Assembly: GCA_944548615.1 (NCBI GenBank)
Contig: OX155950.1
Location: 32,967,170 to 33,031,169 of the forward strand
DNA length: 64,000 nt
Direction of reading: 5' to 3'
Source of the DNA: Micropterix aruncella
Taxonomy: Eukaryota > Arthropoda > Insecta > Lepidoptera > Micropterigidae
The notes below the pieces were generated by a model. That model saw only the letters and a list, made by a program, of their open reading frames with translations, was not told where the DNA came from and did not search any database. How positions within the stretch are numbered: position 1 is the stretch's first letter; every line of letters begins with the position of its first letter. Below are positions 31,921 through 47,469 of the stretch, in pieces. Both the position numbers and the translations under genes were made by a program.

Positions 31921-32934
31921 GCAGTAGTTTTCGATGGATACCCAACAGATCCTACATAAAAAGGCACGAAGAGCTCTGAAATCTCCGGAAATAATATTTG
32001 ATAAAAATACTAAGGCTCAGGTTTCACAAGAGAATTTCTTATCAAACGACAAAGTAAAATTCGTTTCACCGACCTGCTGAAAACGAGAATGGAAAAGCAT
32101 ACTAACATTCGGGTACTGCATGCTAAGGAAGATGCTGACAGGCTCATAATCACTACAGCTGTCACTTTTGTCTCTTCCTATGATATAGTGTTAGACGCTG
32201 GCGAGGACATCGACTTGTTTATAATCCTCACTGGGATCTCACGCCATCATGACGTTTTATTTCAAGAAACGTGTAATACACAATGCTGCAGATGTGATCT
32301 ATTCCAGAATCACCTCTTCAACGTAACATCAAAACCGGAGATTTTTCTTTTCATCCACACCTTCAGTGGGTGTGACTCGGCATCTTGCTTCTTCGGACAA
32401 GGGAATATGAAAATGTTTTTCATACTCCAAAAACACTCGGACCTCGGAAAGAAAGCTGCTATTTCTCTTGACACCACCTCTACACCTGATGAGATAGCAG
32501 CAGCAGGGGACCGGATTTGGTAGTTTCTCTGTACAGTGGCAACCCCGAATACGACATCCAGAGCATTGATGAGCTGCGGTATCATCTATTCGAGAGGGCT
32601 GCAGCCAAAACGAGCTTCAATCTCGCCAGGTTGAGTACAAGAGAGGCTACCCGTCAATTGTACCGCACCTACCAGCTATCAGGTACCAAATTAAATCGTT
32701 CTTATACAGCTCGTATACAGCTCTACTCTATATTTCTAAACATATAAATTGTCTTTCGTCATTTTCTCTTCAACTGTCAATTCTGTTCCAGGTGCAGAAA
32801 TGGCTGGGAGCCGGACTGGACCCTCTCGACTGGGGATGAATATCCACCTCACAAGGCCTCAGTCCCAAAATGATGACCAGAGACGCAGCGCCACAACACC
32901 TTTTGCCGATTCAGCAACTATACCAGGACTTTGA
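31921..32934 (+). pseudogene. XPG/PIN-like (asteroid-type) pseudogene
   Basis: AVVFDGYPTDPT at 31921, then IIFDKNTKAQVSQENFLSND (about 31998), IRFTDLLKTRME (about 32058), EDADRLIITTAV (32116), GEDIDLFIILTG (about 32200) and FIHTFSGCDSASCFFGQG (32347) give the acidic positions of an XPG/FEN/PIN-type nuclease fold. The following FNLARLSTREATRQLYRTY (about 32616) and WLGAGLDPLDWG (about 32800) match a family common in insects with no assigned role. At least two frameshifts (about 32050 and 32515) and a stop disable it. A possible intron lies between 32683 (GTACC) and about 32790 (CAG), which argues against a retrocopy. The N-terminus is cut off near the CA repeat. The fold assignment is by motif only. 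Confidence 0.6.
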
Positions 32935-33103
32935 TTACGAAGCGTGTCTTCGTCTTTATTGACTTCATTCAAAATCGTCATTTTTCGTTTCTTGTTTCGT
33001 TTTTCCTCATCCCTTTTCTATTTGCGCCCCTGTATAGCACTAACTATGTAAGAGGGGTCTCTAATGATCATATTCCTCGTATGCCTAGGATCGACTAGTT
33101 CAT
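32911..33103 (-). repeat. Right arm of inverted repeat (YqaJ tail, minus strand)
   Basis: On the minus strand this reads LVDP-HTRNMIIRDPSYIVSAI, the same YqaJ C-terminus as at 31477-31560, with its own substitutions and a stop soon after. It stands tail to tail with the XPG/PIN-like pseudogene. The remainder of the nuclease is absent beyond 33103. Confidence 0.8.
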
Positions 33104-34414
33104 TATCCTATGTTTTTTATTACCTTTATGCTATGTTTTTTTGATAATTGCGGGCGTTTTTGTTTACGTAATTACGTAATTCTTGTTTACCAAATTTTCT
33201 AACAATAATAAAATGATTACAATACAAATCCGATTATTATTTCACAATACGTACTTTTATTTATTTAATACCTTTGAATCTTGAAGGTACACTATTTTCG
33301 TACGTATGGTCACTCTACAAGCCGCTCTCGGCGCGCGCGGCATTTCCAGTTCTCTTATCAAGCGTTGGCTCCGCCCAATCGCCCAAAGCCGTTGACAATA
33401 GTCGTCGCCTTAAGGTAGTGGCTCTTGCTATGAAATATAATCACAAAAATTGGCTCTAAGAGAAGTTTTTAATTTTTCACAGTTTATATGTTTAAATATT
33501 ATCTTAAAAAAACAACTCTATAAAGGTGGAACTAATGTGCCAGGGAATAAATTGTATATAATTGTTTACATAGTTTTATTAAAAAATATATATTATTGAA
33601 GGTTTTTGAATTAATCTTTACCTACCATTAGATCTATAAAGAAATCGGACTGGGCATAATTTTTGCGTCCGTTTTTATTGAGTCTCTTACAAGGAGATAC
33701 AATAAAATAAATGCGGTAGTATTTTGAAATCAGCGAAATGTCGCCTTATAAATCATATCCGAATTGGCTGGTTAAAATAGAACGTTTATTCACCATATTA
33801 GGCCACCTTTATTGCATATTTTTCACTTTTGACTCTTGATATAGGATGGGCAAGCAATGTCTATAATTTAACTATATATCATGCCGATAGCTTTGAAGCT
33901 AGCAGAGATACACGACGGGGACATACAGACAAACAGAAAACGGAGCCTCACCAAAATATGGATCCGTTTATACGTTTTAGTCGGAACACTTAAATTAACA
34001 TCTGACCACTTACCTAATTTAACTAATATTGCTACTGAGCTAGCTGTGAACTAGATATGAACTCAAGGTCAAAGTGGTAACATATTTTTATTATACATAC
34101 TAGACATTAATAATTGTATAGATTGTTTTGTAGTATATTTTTGTTTGACTGCCTTACTACCGCTACTTTTTTGTACAACCTGTATTTTGCAATGCCAATA
34201 AAAGGAAATACTGGACGTTATGAATAGTCCTCAAGACAGTCTATCAGCAGACTTTATAGTAGTAGTTACCATAATCATTTTAAGTTTTCCTTGATACTAT
34301 TTAACACGACTAGTAAATTAGTTTTTGGCCATTTTACGTTGTTTTTTTAAAGCATAGTTTTTTTAAAGCTTTAATATCGAAGGATTTTCTAAATAACACA
34401 CCTTAGAGTGACAC
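33104..34414. other. Region without recognised gene
   Basis: AT-rich apart from a GC-rich patch at 33320-33420. No secure frame, RNA or terminal repeat. Confidence 0.5.
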
Positions 34415-34719
34415 AATGGGCCCGATTGCTGTTCTTTGTAAACTAAAACTAAAATTAGTCCAAGCGAACGAGACAGAGCAATACGTTAGAGCGGAGTATG
34501 AAACGAACGATGGTCGATAAATACTACCAGTCGAACTTATACTCGTCCGAATAAGTTCAAGCATATTTCGTGCGGTGTAAGATTTGACCTTGGCGGGCAG
34601 TTTTAATGCGAAAAAGTGACAACTGGTCATCTCACATTCCGCTCTAGCGTATTGCCCTATCTCGTTCACACGGAGTAATTTCCGATTTTAGTTCACGAAG
34701 AAACGCAATCGAGCCCATT
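34415..34719. mobile_element. MITE-like inverted-repeat element, about 90-bp arms
   Basis: ATGGGCCCGATTGCTGTTCTT at the left is matched in reverse by AAGAAACGCAATCGAGCCCAT at the right. Similarity continues inward through GAACGAGA(C/T)AG(A/G)GCAATACG and TAGAGCGGA, giving arms 34415-34505 and about 34630-34719. There is no coding sequence. A target duplication is not clear, so the superfamily is open. Confidence 0.75.
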
Positions 34720-35864
34720 ATAATAAAAACAGTCTAGACTAAATTAGAGTCTTATCATATGAATACCTTTGATCGACGGACTAAAAAACTCTAGAAATGA
34801 CTAGACTAATAAAAAAGTCCATATATTTCGTTAGACTAATAAAGACATTCATTTAAACCAAAAAGATTTGGAAAAAAATACTATTTACTACATCCAATAC
34901 ACGAATCATGTGGAAAATATTTAAAAATATTTAGGTCTGAGTATTCTGACCGCCAAGTATCTTAGTCCTCCCGATGTGTAGAAGGTCCAGAGCTTGATTT
35001 CGTTTATAAGAACTAAAATGTCATATCTGCGAATGAGCGCCAGACGGGTATCGATTAGAGGCCAGGCAATCGACTCATTGCAATCTGTGCCTTAGCAGAG
35101 TAACTCAGCTCATGAAGGATTTGCAGTCGAAGACGGGCAGGCGCCGTTTTTCAAGGAGCAATCTCTTACCCTCATCCGATACAGTGGCGCGAGTAAATAC
35201 GGCCAGAGGAATATCGGCGCGCTTTGAGGATACATCGCGAATATCCCCCCTCTCCCATCTCTGTATATTACCCCCTTTTTCACCGATTCCTCCCCCGCCT
35301 CACCGCACAGTGGATCTATCGCTTTTTTGTAGAGTTTATTCGTATATTTTGTCCTCATTTTTTCATTTGTTCATGTCGTGACCTAGTCGTGGTTGTTCAA
35401 AAAATCTTTTTCCATTTCAAAAATAAAAAAAATTGTCATGAAAATTTACGAGCACACGTTCGTTGCTCCTGAGAAATTCGTTTCCATAAACTTGCTTTAA
35501 AAACAGCTTAACTTACTCTAAATTCCTGGAAATGGTGAGCGAAGATACCACAGTCCGTCCGCATCCACTCTGCTGCATATATTACAGCTGTAGCCCTCGA
35601 GTATCGGCTCCTATCGCTGAGTGTTACCTGCTGCCTCTGTAAATTGTCATCTCACTCTGTTTTAAACTTCATAATAATGATCGCCCGGAGGTCTGTATAC
35701 GCATCTCGGCGCCAAGTCGAATCGAAACTTCTCGTCTATGATATTGGAAGTACATACCTCTGGAGTGAATCGCGCCACGTATTGCGATCATCTTTCCTAG
35801 CTGTCTGTACGGTGCTTCCAATAGTGGCATGTATATATTGTTGCATCATAATAAACCGCTTTTG
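34720..35864. other. Region without recognised gene
   Basis: Mixed composition. Open frames at 35112-35381 and 35644-35898 show no known domain and are not supported by flanking signals. Confidence 0.45.
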
Positions 35865-36045
35865 CTTTGTTTTTTGTAACCAACCAACCCTACTATGAAT
35901 TGTGTGTATTTACGAACCCCTGCACATATATGTAAGTGTACGTCTTATTCGATCCCAGAACTTGCAATCAATTATGTTTATTTTTATTAGAACGAAAAAT
36001 AGTGACCCAGCTAGAAATCGAATGTCGTTTCTGATCTACTACTAT
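35865..36045 (-). mobile_element. Degenerate tRNA-derived SINE, copy E
   Basis: Retains AACCAACC-CTACTATGA, ACATATATGTAAGTGTACGTCTTATT, GAACGAAAAATAGTGACCCAG and AATCGAATGTC in the same order as copies A-C. The tRNA-like head is heavily mutated. Confidence 0.5.
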
Positions 36046-36050
36046 CTTGC

Positions 36051-36786
36051 AATGACAACCTACAAGTTCTGCAAACGTCTTTCTCAGCTAATTTAGTTTT
36101 TCTGCCAGTTCTTGTGGTTCTTTTGGTCGATCCAATCTCACCGAAGAGTATGCAGACTTTCCTCACGCCGCACTTCGTAGCGCCACCGCCCAACATCACA
36201 TCACCAGACATCACCGAAACTGAAACGGTTCCTGAGGTTAAGAAGCGTCACGGCAGTCAGCTGGTCGCCGCAACTCCCAAAGTTAGAAAGACGACTCCGA
36301 CTTCCACGATACACGAAGCGATCACACAGATAGACCTCGCGAAAGATGACCAGCGGCAGCGATAGCGACGACGACATTGTAGAGCTACCGTCTCCTGAAA
36401 CCGCCTCTGAAAAGCCAAAGTCCATCGATTCGATTGAACTTGACAGTGATGAGCCGGATGCTCCGATTCTCGAAATAACCGACATCGTTCGAGCTAAGAG
36501 TCCGCAGATTATATTCTCGGACGGGCTGGAAATCGAACGCACACAGCTCTCATTTCCGGTTCAGAAAGTTCAGCCCAGTCAGGAGTCTACACATTCGGAC
36601 GATTTGGTGATATCTTGCGCTCAAGATCGGGATATTACTCCATCTGAAGATACCCTTGATGCTGCTAAACAGGACAGTATCCAAAGCGATATACCCATTT
36701 CTGATAAAGAAGAAGTTACTGTGGCGAATGGTGTTTCTTTAAACGATATGCTAGATTCCTTTGTAGATGAGGTTAATGCTTCTTAA
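36051..36786 (+). pseudogene. Unidentified acidic coding segment with one frameshift
   Basis: An open frame enters from about 36051 and includes the hydrophobic stretch VFLPVLVVLLVDPISPK, then FLTPHFVAPPPNITSPD. Near 36351 one extra C shifts the frame; reading on in the new frame gives SGSDSDDDIVELPSPE and a Ser/Asp/Glu-rich tail ending NDMLDSFVDEVNAS with a stop at 36784-36786. An AATAAA signal follows at about 36825. The smooth continuation of an acidic, low-complexity style across the shift suggests one former protein. It could be a retrocopy or the last exon of a host gene (CTTTCTCAG near 36079 could be an acceptor). I do not recognise the protein and give it no function. Confidence 0.4.
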
Positions 36787-37185
36787 ATTTTCTTTGAAAT
36801 ATATTACTTACATGTGTTGTTTCAATAAAACATGTTGGCTATTTCTTGTATGTTGGCTATTGGCTATAAGTATATGGTTCTTCACGAAACGTAGTTGCTT
36901 TGCTCTTCTTCCCACGTGACCATTAGCTTACGTTTTTCTATATTGAGAGCTATTTTTTTATTGCTATAAATTTTACGGCACTTCAAAACTCGTTCCGCAG
37001 AGTACCTTAATTTACTAACGATCAAGGCTGACTGCAACTAATGAAGCTTCAAAATGGCTTTTTTAATATTTTGATTGGAGGCTTATGGTTATTGGTTATT
37101 GGTTATAGTACAGTTATAATATAGCACGGTTATAGTACAAAACCACGCATTATGGTTATTGGTTATTGGTTATTGATTAAAATCA
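36787..37185. repeat. Interspersed TTATTGG repeats
   Basis: Short tandem runs of TTGGTTA/TTATTGG at 36840-36866, 37084-37110 and 37149-37178, with an inexact repeat of GCACGGTTATAGTACA-type sequence between. No gene. Confidence 0.6.
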
Positions 37186-41010
<3,825 letters not shown>

Positions 41011-41064
41011 ATTACGAGCCGTTTCGAAGTGTTGAAGCTCGGAATCTTAAATATGGCTAATTAC
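41011..41064. repeat. Left arm of inverted repeat around an RTE fragment
   Basis: AATTACGAGCCGTTTC and AAATATGGCTAATTAC here match the reverse complement of 41892-41945 (GTAATTAGCCATATTT, GAAACGGCTCATAATT). Weaker similarity extends outward (AAATGGGC near 40904 against GCCCATTC near 42030). Probably an old DNA element of about 0.9-1.2 kb. Confidence 0.6.
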
Positions 41065-41078
41065 ACGAAAACCCAAAT

Positions 41079-41108
41079 GCACGGAGCAGCTAACCAGCTG
41101 CTCCGTGC
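41079..41108. repeat. Perfect 13-bp hairpin
   Basis: GCACGGAGCAGCT, loop AACC, then its exact reverse complement. It sits just inside the left inverted arm, between two copies of CCCAAATGC-type sequence. Confidence 0.9.
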
Positions 41109-41169
41109 CCAAATGCTAATTATTTATTTAAAATATATTATTTGCTGGATTTATTATTTTATTATTTAT

Positions 41170-41574
41170 TCCGTAGCCGGCGATTGGGGAGGGGGTCGCC
41201 CTCGCAGCCAATACGCTGCTGTCGGTGCCGGTGGATCTCGTACTCCATTCACGGTTCGCTTCCATTCTTAACGATTTTTTGGCCACGTCTCTGGCATTCC
41301 TAACCGATAATCGTTGATTTTTAAGGTCGTATTTGATGTTATTTAGCCAGGTTTTCTTCGGTGCCGATCGCTGAATTCTCCATTCTGTCGGACGGTCTCG
41401 CCAAAGAAGTTTACGTGGCAAGCGATTATCGTTCATTCGGCAAACATGGCCGAACCATCGTAGCTGACGTTCTTGTACTTCTTCTTCGATCGTTGTTACT
41501 AGATCGCATCTTTCTACAATGGTTAGTTTCGAATTCGGTCGCGGAGTGAGACACCGAGAATCTGCCTCAAGCAT
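41170..41574 (-). mobile_element. RTE-like LINE, C-terminal fragment
   Basis: The minus strand reads EEEVQERQLRWFGHVCRMND, then PRKLLW and PKKTWLNNIKYDLKNQRLS. ERQLRWFGHV-RM followed by the KTWLD-I region is the typical C-terminal tail of RTE-type (craniofacial-development-protein-2-like) LINE proteins. The fragment is 5'-truncated and ends in an AT-rich simple tail near 41150. It appears inserted inside the inverted-repeat element 41011-41945. Confidence 0.75.
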
Positions 41575-41891
41575 CTGGGGTATTTGCTGGATAGCTCCAT
41601 AAAAGAGAATATATTATGATGTACGGTAACTAAGCACACCATGTTGGACAGCTGACCTTAGCATATTACATATGTCAGTAAAGGGAGTTCAAGCAACATA
41701 TCCCAGTATTTCCCCTCCATATACTGCTGACAAACTTGAGCATTCTTAGGTATATATAGTTTAAACTCACACAGCTTATGTACTATATCGTTTCGGGAAT
41801 CCTGCAATGGTTTTCGTTTGAACAGTTATTAAAAATATAATGCTTGGATTTGTTGTTATGCCTGGATTGTGGGTACATTATGGGATATCAA

Positions 41892-41945
41892 GTAATTAGC
41901 CATATTTAATAAGTTATAACTCAGAAACGGCTCATAATTCAGATC
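41892..41945. repeat. Right arm of inverted repeat around an RTE fragment
   Basis: Reverse complement of 41011-41064 with several mismatches. See that entry. Confidence 0.6.
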
Positions 41946-44218
41946 AGTCGTCCTAGTAATAAATGTTTTATATAAAGAGTTCTTTCCATTGGTACCTATA
42001 TCATTTACAGCTATTTAAAACATAGGCCCAAAATGCCCATTCTCTTTAAATGACAATAACATCTCCATTATACAACTAAATATGCATATACAAATTAATG
42101 TTACCTACAGAGAAAGAACAATGAATGTCAGTTTGACTTTTTAATATGAATACACAGTTTTTTATAAGGTATTAATTTAAGTAACATGTATTGTATTTTA
42201 GAAACTAAACTATATTTGGTTTACAGACAAGATATGTTTTGTTCTTACTCAACAAATCCTGCTTAAATAGTTCTATTTTAAGTGAGAATTTTTTAAAATG
42301 AAATTAACAAAATAAAATTAAAATTGCTTTTATTATTCTTTCCCGCAACCATTCAAATCAATACACGAATTGAAATTGATTTTCCTTCATTGTATTTTGT
42401 CGTTAGTTTCATCATTGGTTATACCTACAGACTATTAGATTGCTCAATTCTATAGTACGTTTTAGCAACCCTCTGCGCAGGCGACTTACAAGTGGTGATG
42501 ATAACTTTATACTGCGAATCTGATAGCAATTTATGTGGCCATCTATAATAACATTGCTAATGAATTGATTATGTTCAAAATAAATTGATTATATTATATT
42601 AATTAATTAAATTCACAATTTTATATGTGCATAGTAAGAAACCTTTTAGGCTACTTAATGTATTGGTCAATTTAGTTATATATAAATCTATATATTTATT
42701 TAATTTACTTATCTATAAAACTAAATATTTTCATTTTTTTATTTAATATTAGTTCTTTATTTATATACACATTTATATATTTATATTAACCTTAAAATTT
42801 ATAAGAATGAATAAGCGATCAAAATGAATGAGAAAATAAAAAAAATAAAAAAAAGAAAGTGAAGTCACTATGATTAAAGTGAAGTCTTAAATACTATCAC
42901 CCCAGAATAGATATACAATCTAGTGGGGTGATAAAATCCACACAAATGTTATCTTATCTGCTTCGCAAAATCAATTGTATTGTATTGGATAATTTTATAA
43001 AATAAAAATAGAAAAAGAATTGTTTTTTTTAATGAGGAACTGATTGATTATAAAAACCCAAAAAATTAAACAATGATTACAATAATAACATTTAATTATT
43101 AGTTCTATCTACATATCGCATTTTACAAATAGGCTGATTACATCACAGAAATAATACAAGGGTTTACACGACCCTAAAACAAGGGCTTATACATACGATT
43201 CTCTCTAGTGTATTCCTCTGTTTGATTTTACAGTATTTATTTACAAGTTGAAATACTATTTATATTCGAAACATTACTCCAAAGAAATATGGCGTACCCT
43301 AAATGATTATGGTGGCAAGATAATGGTAGGTGCCTAAAATTTCGGTTTCATTCAAGATCTCTCTTTTTGAGATTTTGAGGCTGCGAAGTAAGCTAATGAG
43401 AGTTTTGATTTAATATGATGTGAATGTTAATTTTCCAGCATATGAAAGTACACATCTTTGTGTTATTTTTAAAAAAAATACCTTACAATAAACTATAGGT
43501 AAAATTACCGGTACGTCCTGAAAACCAGGCTTAGGTCGCTTAAGTTTATCCCGATTCGGAGTGTTTGTATTTTCTCTATGTAGTCTTTGTCTAAAATTTA
43601 TAATATATACTATATTAATGTTTCAGGTTTGTGGTATTGCAATGTCTGTAAATAAACTAATAAGTGAATATATAAAAAAATAATACAACCTTTAAAAGGG
43701 ACATAAATAATTTGTCAAATGTTAGCTCCTAGCATTAATGTGACAAAACACAGTGCGACGGCTGGCTATCTCACGTCTGCAAACCACAATGACGTCACTG
43801 CACATATGCCTCTGTAATTACTGCCTACTCACTTTTAGATTAAATGTCCTCTTCTTCTTCTTCAGTTGGCCCTATAGTTATTCTCAGTGATCTTTTGTTT
43901 CTCTTCCACCTACAAATTGATCTACGTCATATAGATTAATCTGTGCAAATGTTTACATCCAGTTAGGCATATTAATGTTGTTGAATCTCTTATACGTAGT
44001 CTATCTACCAACATAATTAGGTTTATAGCTGGTGGGTATTTCTTTCAGACTCGCTCGAAACGATAGCATTATCACCTCAGTCAACTTGAATCTCACTTGA
44101 GAATATCTACGTTTGCATTATCTGATTCAACTGTTAGATATTTTTGAATGACGACATTATTTTTCTATTCTTTGAATGTTATCATCTATGATAATTTTGA
44201 GAGGTGGTCTAATTTTTT
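41946..44218. other. Long AT-rich region without gene
   Basis: No coding signal. One compact inverted repeat, TATCACCCC/GGGGTGATA (42895-42903 and 42925-42933). A CTTCTTCTTCTTC run at 43850-43862 follows sequence that could be an old LINE end, not assigned. Confidence 0.5.
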
Positions 44219-44590
44219 AAACAACTGCCTTAAAAAAAGTAGTGTTCAGGATCCATCTATGTATTATAGGTTTTCCGTTTTTAATCCACCAAACTTTTAA
44301 ACGCTTAGACTGATTTAGGAGTGTGTGTGTCATCCGGAGTGCCCTAGGGTACCTTAAATATCCAAATATCAAGTAAGTAGTCGTCTAAATGTCAAAATTC
44401 CAATAAATTAACATAAATATATGGTGTTTAGTGTAAAATAAAAGGTCTGATTCTGGAAATATACATCTATCCTACATGGATAAATTAAAAAACATCAAAT
44501 ATTTCATTTCAAAAAACGTAATGAAAATAATTATAAATACAATAGTTACATTTTTGTAACGGCAGTCGTGTTTTTTTATTATTTTTATTG
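44219..44590 (+). repeat. Dispersed repeat X, copy 1
   Basis: Landmarks in order: AACTGCC-AAAAAAAGTAGTGTT, GGTTTTCCGTTTTT, GTCATCCGGAGTGCCCTAGG, CAAATATCAAGTAAGTAG, GTAACGGCAGTCGTG. The same order occurs at 55690-56360 (plus) and, reversed, at 58965-59378. AT-rich, non-coding, no terminal repeats seen. Confidence 0.75.
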
Positions 44591-44787
44591 TATTTACTAC
44601 TGTTTGTGATTTCCCGCTAAATATATGGTATAATATATCTGTTTATTAAATGTGAAGTGAAGTGATAAGTGCTGATCCACTTCCACTTGACAAGGTATAT
44701 CGCCGCGGGCGTGCACGGACGGCGGGCTCCACTAATACTTAAACCTAAATAAGCGATTTCTTAATTATGCCGTCCCATTACTCAAGT
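44591..44787. other. Spacer
   Basis: Short spacer with a GC-rich patch at 44700-44730 before the foldback; no feature. Confidence 0.4.
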
Positions 44788-44789
44788 AT

Positions 44790-45005
44790 TCAATGTCTGC
44801 GCGCGAGCTCCTAGAAATCAGCGTCTGGGAAAACGGGCGGATGACGCCGCCTCCGAATGTCGCTTCATTCCCCGCACTCTTCCAGTATAGTACTGGGATA
44901 GTACTAGTATTTGTAGAGTGCGTGGTATGAAGCGGCTGTTGGGAGCAGCGTCATCCGCTTGCTTTCCCAGCCCCCGCTTCCTTGGAGCTTGTGCGCGGAC
45001 TGAAG
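44790..45005. mobile_element. Foldback element, about 90-bp arms
   Basis: Arm 44790-44880 (GTCTGCGCGCGAGCTCC, then GGGCGGATGACGCCGC, CGCACTCT) is the imperfect reverse complement of 44915-45004 (AGAGTGCG, GCAGCGTCATCCGCTTGC, GGAGCTTGTGCGCGGAC). The loop of 34 nt itself contains the palindrome CCAGTATAGTACTGG. GC-rich in an AT-rich setting. Likely a MITE, though a long hairpin RNA source is possible. Confidence 0.8.
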
Positions 45006-46883
45006 GTACATATGTGTAATCTATGAATTATTTTTTTTCACTACACCTCAGTTGTGTCGGCGATTTCATATATTTTTTGCAGCAGACGTTTACTTTCCCG
45101 GTCCACCAACCGACCAGGAAGGAAAGTATTGTGAATGCGCTAAAAAAAATTGAGGTGAAGACAGAGAAATCCATTTTGAACCCCCCTGAGACGATTAAGA
45201 CCATTTCCATGTTAAAGTCTGTCTGTGTGTGTCTCTTTCTAAGTGTATTTCTCCACGATAGCGCCCAAACGCTTAATCCGAACCAGCTGAAATTTTGTAT
45301 GATATCGTGCGTTGGGATTCTATTATGTCGTGCGTTGTCGATATGATCAGAGCCTAATGTTGTGATTTGTTCTCTATGCGTAGTACATGCGGTAGGATAA
45401 ACACAATGTTTAATGCTTAGACCATTTAATTATTCAAAAAGAAAGTAATAGAAGATATACCTTACCATTGATAACGTCAAACGAGAGTGATTAAATATGC
45501 TAAATGTACGCGCTTATGTATCAGCAGATCTGACATTAAGTGGGGTATTTTTCATGTGAAATTATATTTGCAATTGTGAAAGACACAGTTTTCCATACAT
45601 TGATAAATTGCAACGTGTGAAATACTCGTTAAAAAAAATAATTATTACTTCTTTGAAAACTATCAGTCATCAGGTGGTTCGACAGTTTTGCCTGTTAAAT
45701 TACGTCAACTGCATCTTGAAATATGAGAAGTTTGTTGATTTTAATGTTACATTGTTCATCATTATGAGTCACTACACAGGCATCATTTGTTGATAGCAAG
45801 AGTTGAAAATATTGTAAATGAAATCGGTCCACCGTATAGTCATATATCGATCTCAAAATTTTGAACCTTAGAGACTTGAAATTTGGTACACAAATGCTTT
45901 GTTGGGTCAAAATCATATTTTTTATTTTTTGTTGGAATATCTCATATACAAGCTATACTAATAATATTTAAATTTAGTCAGATATTTTAATTACATATTA
46001 ACTCTATCTGTTGGCGCTTGGACCAATCCCGCCCTTATTAAAGAAACGTACTGCGGTGCCCGAGGCGGTTGCGCGTTAACCCAACTGGGTTCGTCAGCCG
46101 ACCGTAATAGGGCGCTCATCGATTTTATTTATGAAATTGAATTTCAGATGAAATCAGTCCTTGGCTACTTGCCAGGAAAGCCTTGTGGTGACGCAACCGA
46201 TTTTTTATTAATTTTGCTAACGCCTTTATTTTACCTACAAAGAAATGGATACGAAACGCCAACGAGTTAAAACAAGCCACCAGGTAAATTGCGAGAGTAT
46301 TCAGAATGCAAATGACAATTTATCCGGTGGGAGATTCAAAGGCAGCTTAGTGGCCGCTCGGTGGAATAGGAACACATGAAGCTTGCAGTTTGTCGTAAGG
46401 ACGCAATAGAAAGAGCGCCCACTCGACTTGAGCCGTACTTCTTTCAGAGTGTAGCAAGTCCACGCTTCCAGCAATCTCGCTCTATAATGTATGAAACAAT
46501 TCACATGAAAAAGTCAAGTACCTCAGCTGCTGAATACACCTTATGAATTATAATAGACCGCGTACTCTCAAAATAACAGTTCCATTTCCAGCGAAGGATC
46601 AGGGAAGCGATCGAAATCAGAAAGCGCCAAACTTCAATCTAGATGAATGTTTCAGATTTTCCCCTACATGGAATCCTCTAATCAAGAAGTCCTTATTGCC
46701 GATCCCTTACAAAAGAAACGTTAAGCAGGACACAGTAAGTTATATGTGCACAGAGCATTAAAAATATTTATCGCTTTGATCTGCGCCAGCATATGTTGCA
46801 GTGCGGCGGTAGAAATTGAACTACCCGCACCAACGCCGATTGAATGCACAGTCAGCGACAGATTTTTTTTAACTTGATAAACA
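45006..46883. other. Region without recognised gene
   Basis: Includes degenerate repeat-like text (45120-45330, 45830-45920: TTGAAATTTGGTACACAAATG, a phrase seen in many insect repeats). No intact frame or RNA. Confidence 0.4.
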
Positions 46884-47051
46884 CGGTTGATTCGCCGTGT
46901 CTAGGTACGGTCGTCAGTGTTTTATGGATCACTATGGGAGCTTGTCCACAGTCACGGTGGTGGCGCCGTCCGATTTTCCGCCGTGTCCATAGACAAGCTT
47001 CCATAGTGATCCATACAACGACGACCGTGCCCTGACACGGCGAATTAACCG
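46884..47051. mobile_element. Foldback element, 168 bp
   Basis: CGGTTGATTCGCCGTGTC, ACGGTCGTC and ATGGATCACTATGGGAGCTT on the left pair with AAGCTTCCATAGTGATCCAT, GACGACCGT and GACACGGCGAATTAACCG on the right. Almost the whole element is hairpin, with a GC-rich centre. Target duplication uncertain. Confidence 0.85.
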
Positions 47052-47194
47052 TAGGTTTTCACGAGGAATAAACATGTATGGACAAGAGGGCTTAAAGTGT
47101 ACAAACGTTATTAAAATCCGAAAAATGCGTCATTTTCGCTAGTTAAAATTTTCCATACGACGGGACGTCACCCTACAACGCAATTGCAGGCGAC

Positions 47195-47420
47195 TGAAGG
47201 GGCGAACACACTTTCGGACGCGTCCGCTGCCGCGGCTTATGGGCGCGATCTGTGTAATGAATTTCTATTGGGCCGTGCACATTATCGGACGTCAGTCGCG
47301 GACGCGAGCTCGAGGCTTCGGACGTCCGCTAGAGATCTGTTAAGCCACGTCCCAAACGACTGTGCATACTGTCCATAAGCCGCATCAGCGGACGCGTCCG
47401 AGAGTGTGTTCGCCCCTTGA
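47195..47420. mobile_element. MITE with 45-bp terminal inverted repeats and TGA duplication
   Basis: The ends AGGGGCGAACACAC (47198) and GTGTGTTCGCCCCT (to 47417) belong to 45-bp inverted repeats differing at three positions (47198-47242 and 47373-47417). Both sides are flanked by TGA (47195-47197 and 47418-47420). A three-base duplication fits PIF/Harbinger elements; this class assignment is tentative. No coding capacity. Confidence 0.85.
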
Positions 47421-47469
47421 CTTCGGTAATCGGTGTTTAGACGTGGTCAGTACCGCTGGCGCGTATGGT

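Noticed and set aside
31673..31945. Minus-strand cysteine/valine-rich protein
   Set aside because: It is the translation of the CA microsatellite.
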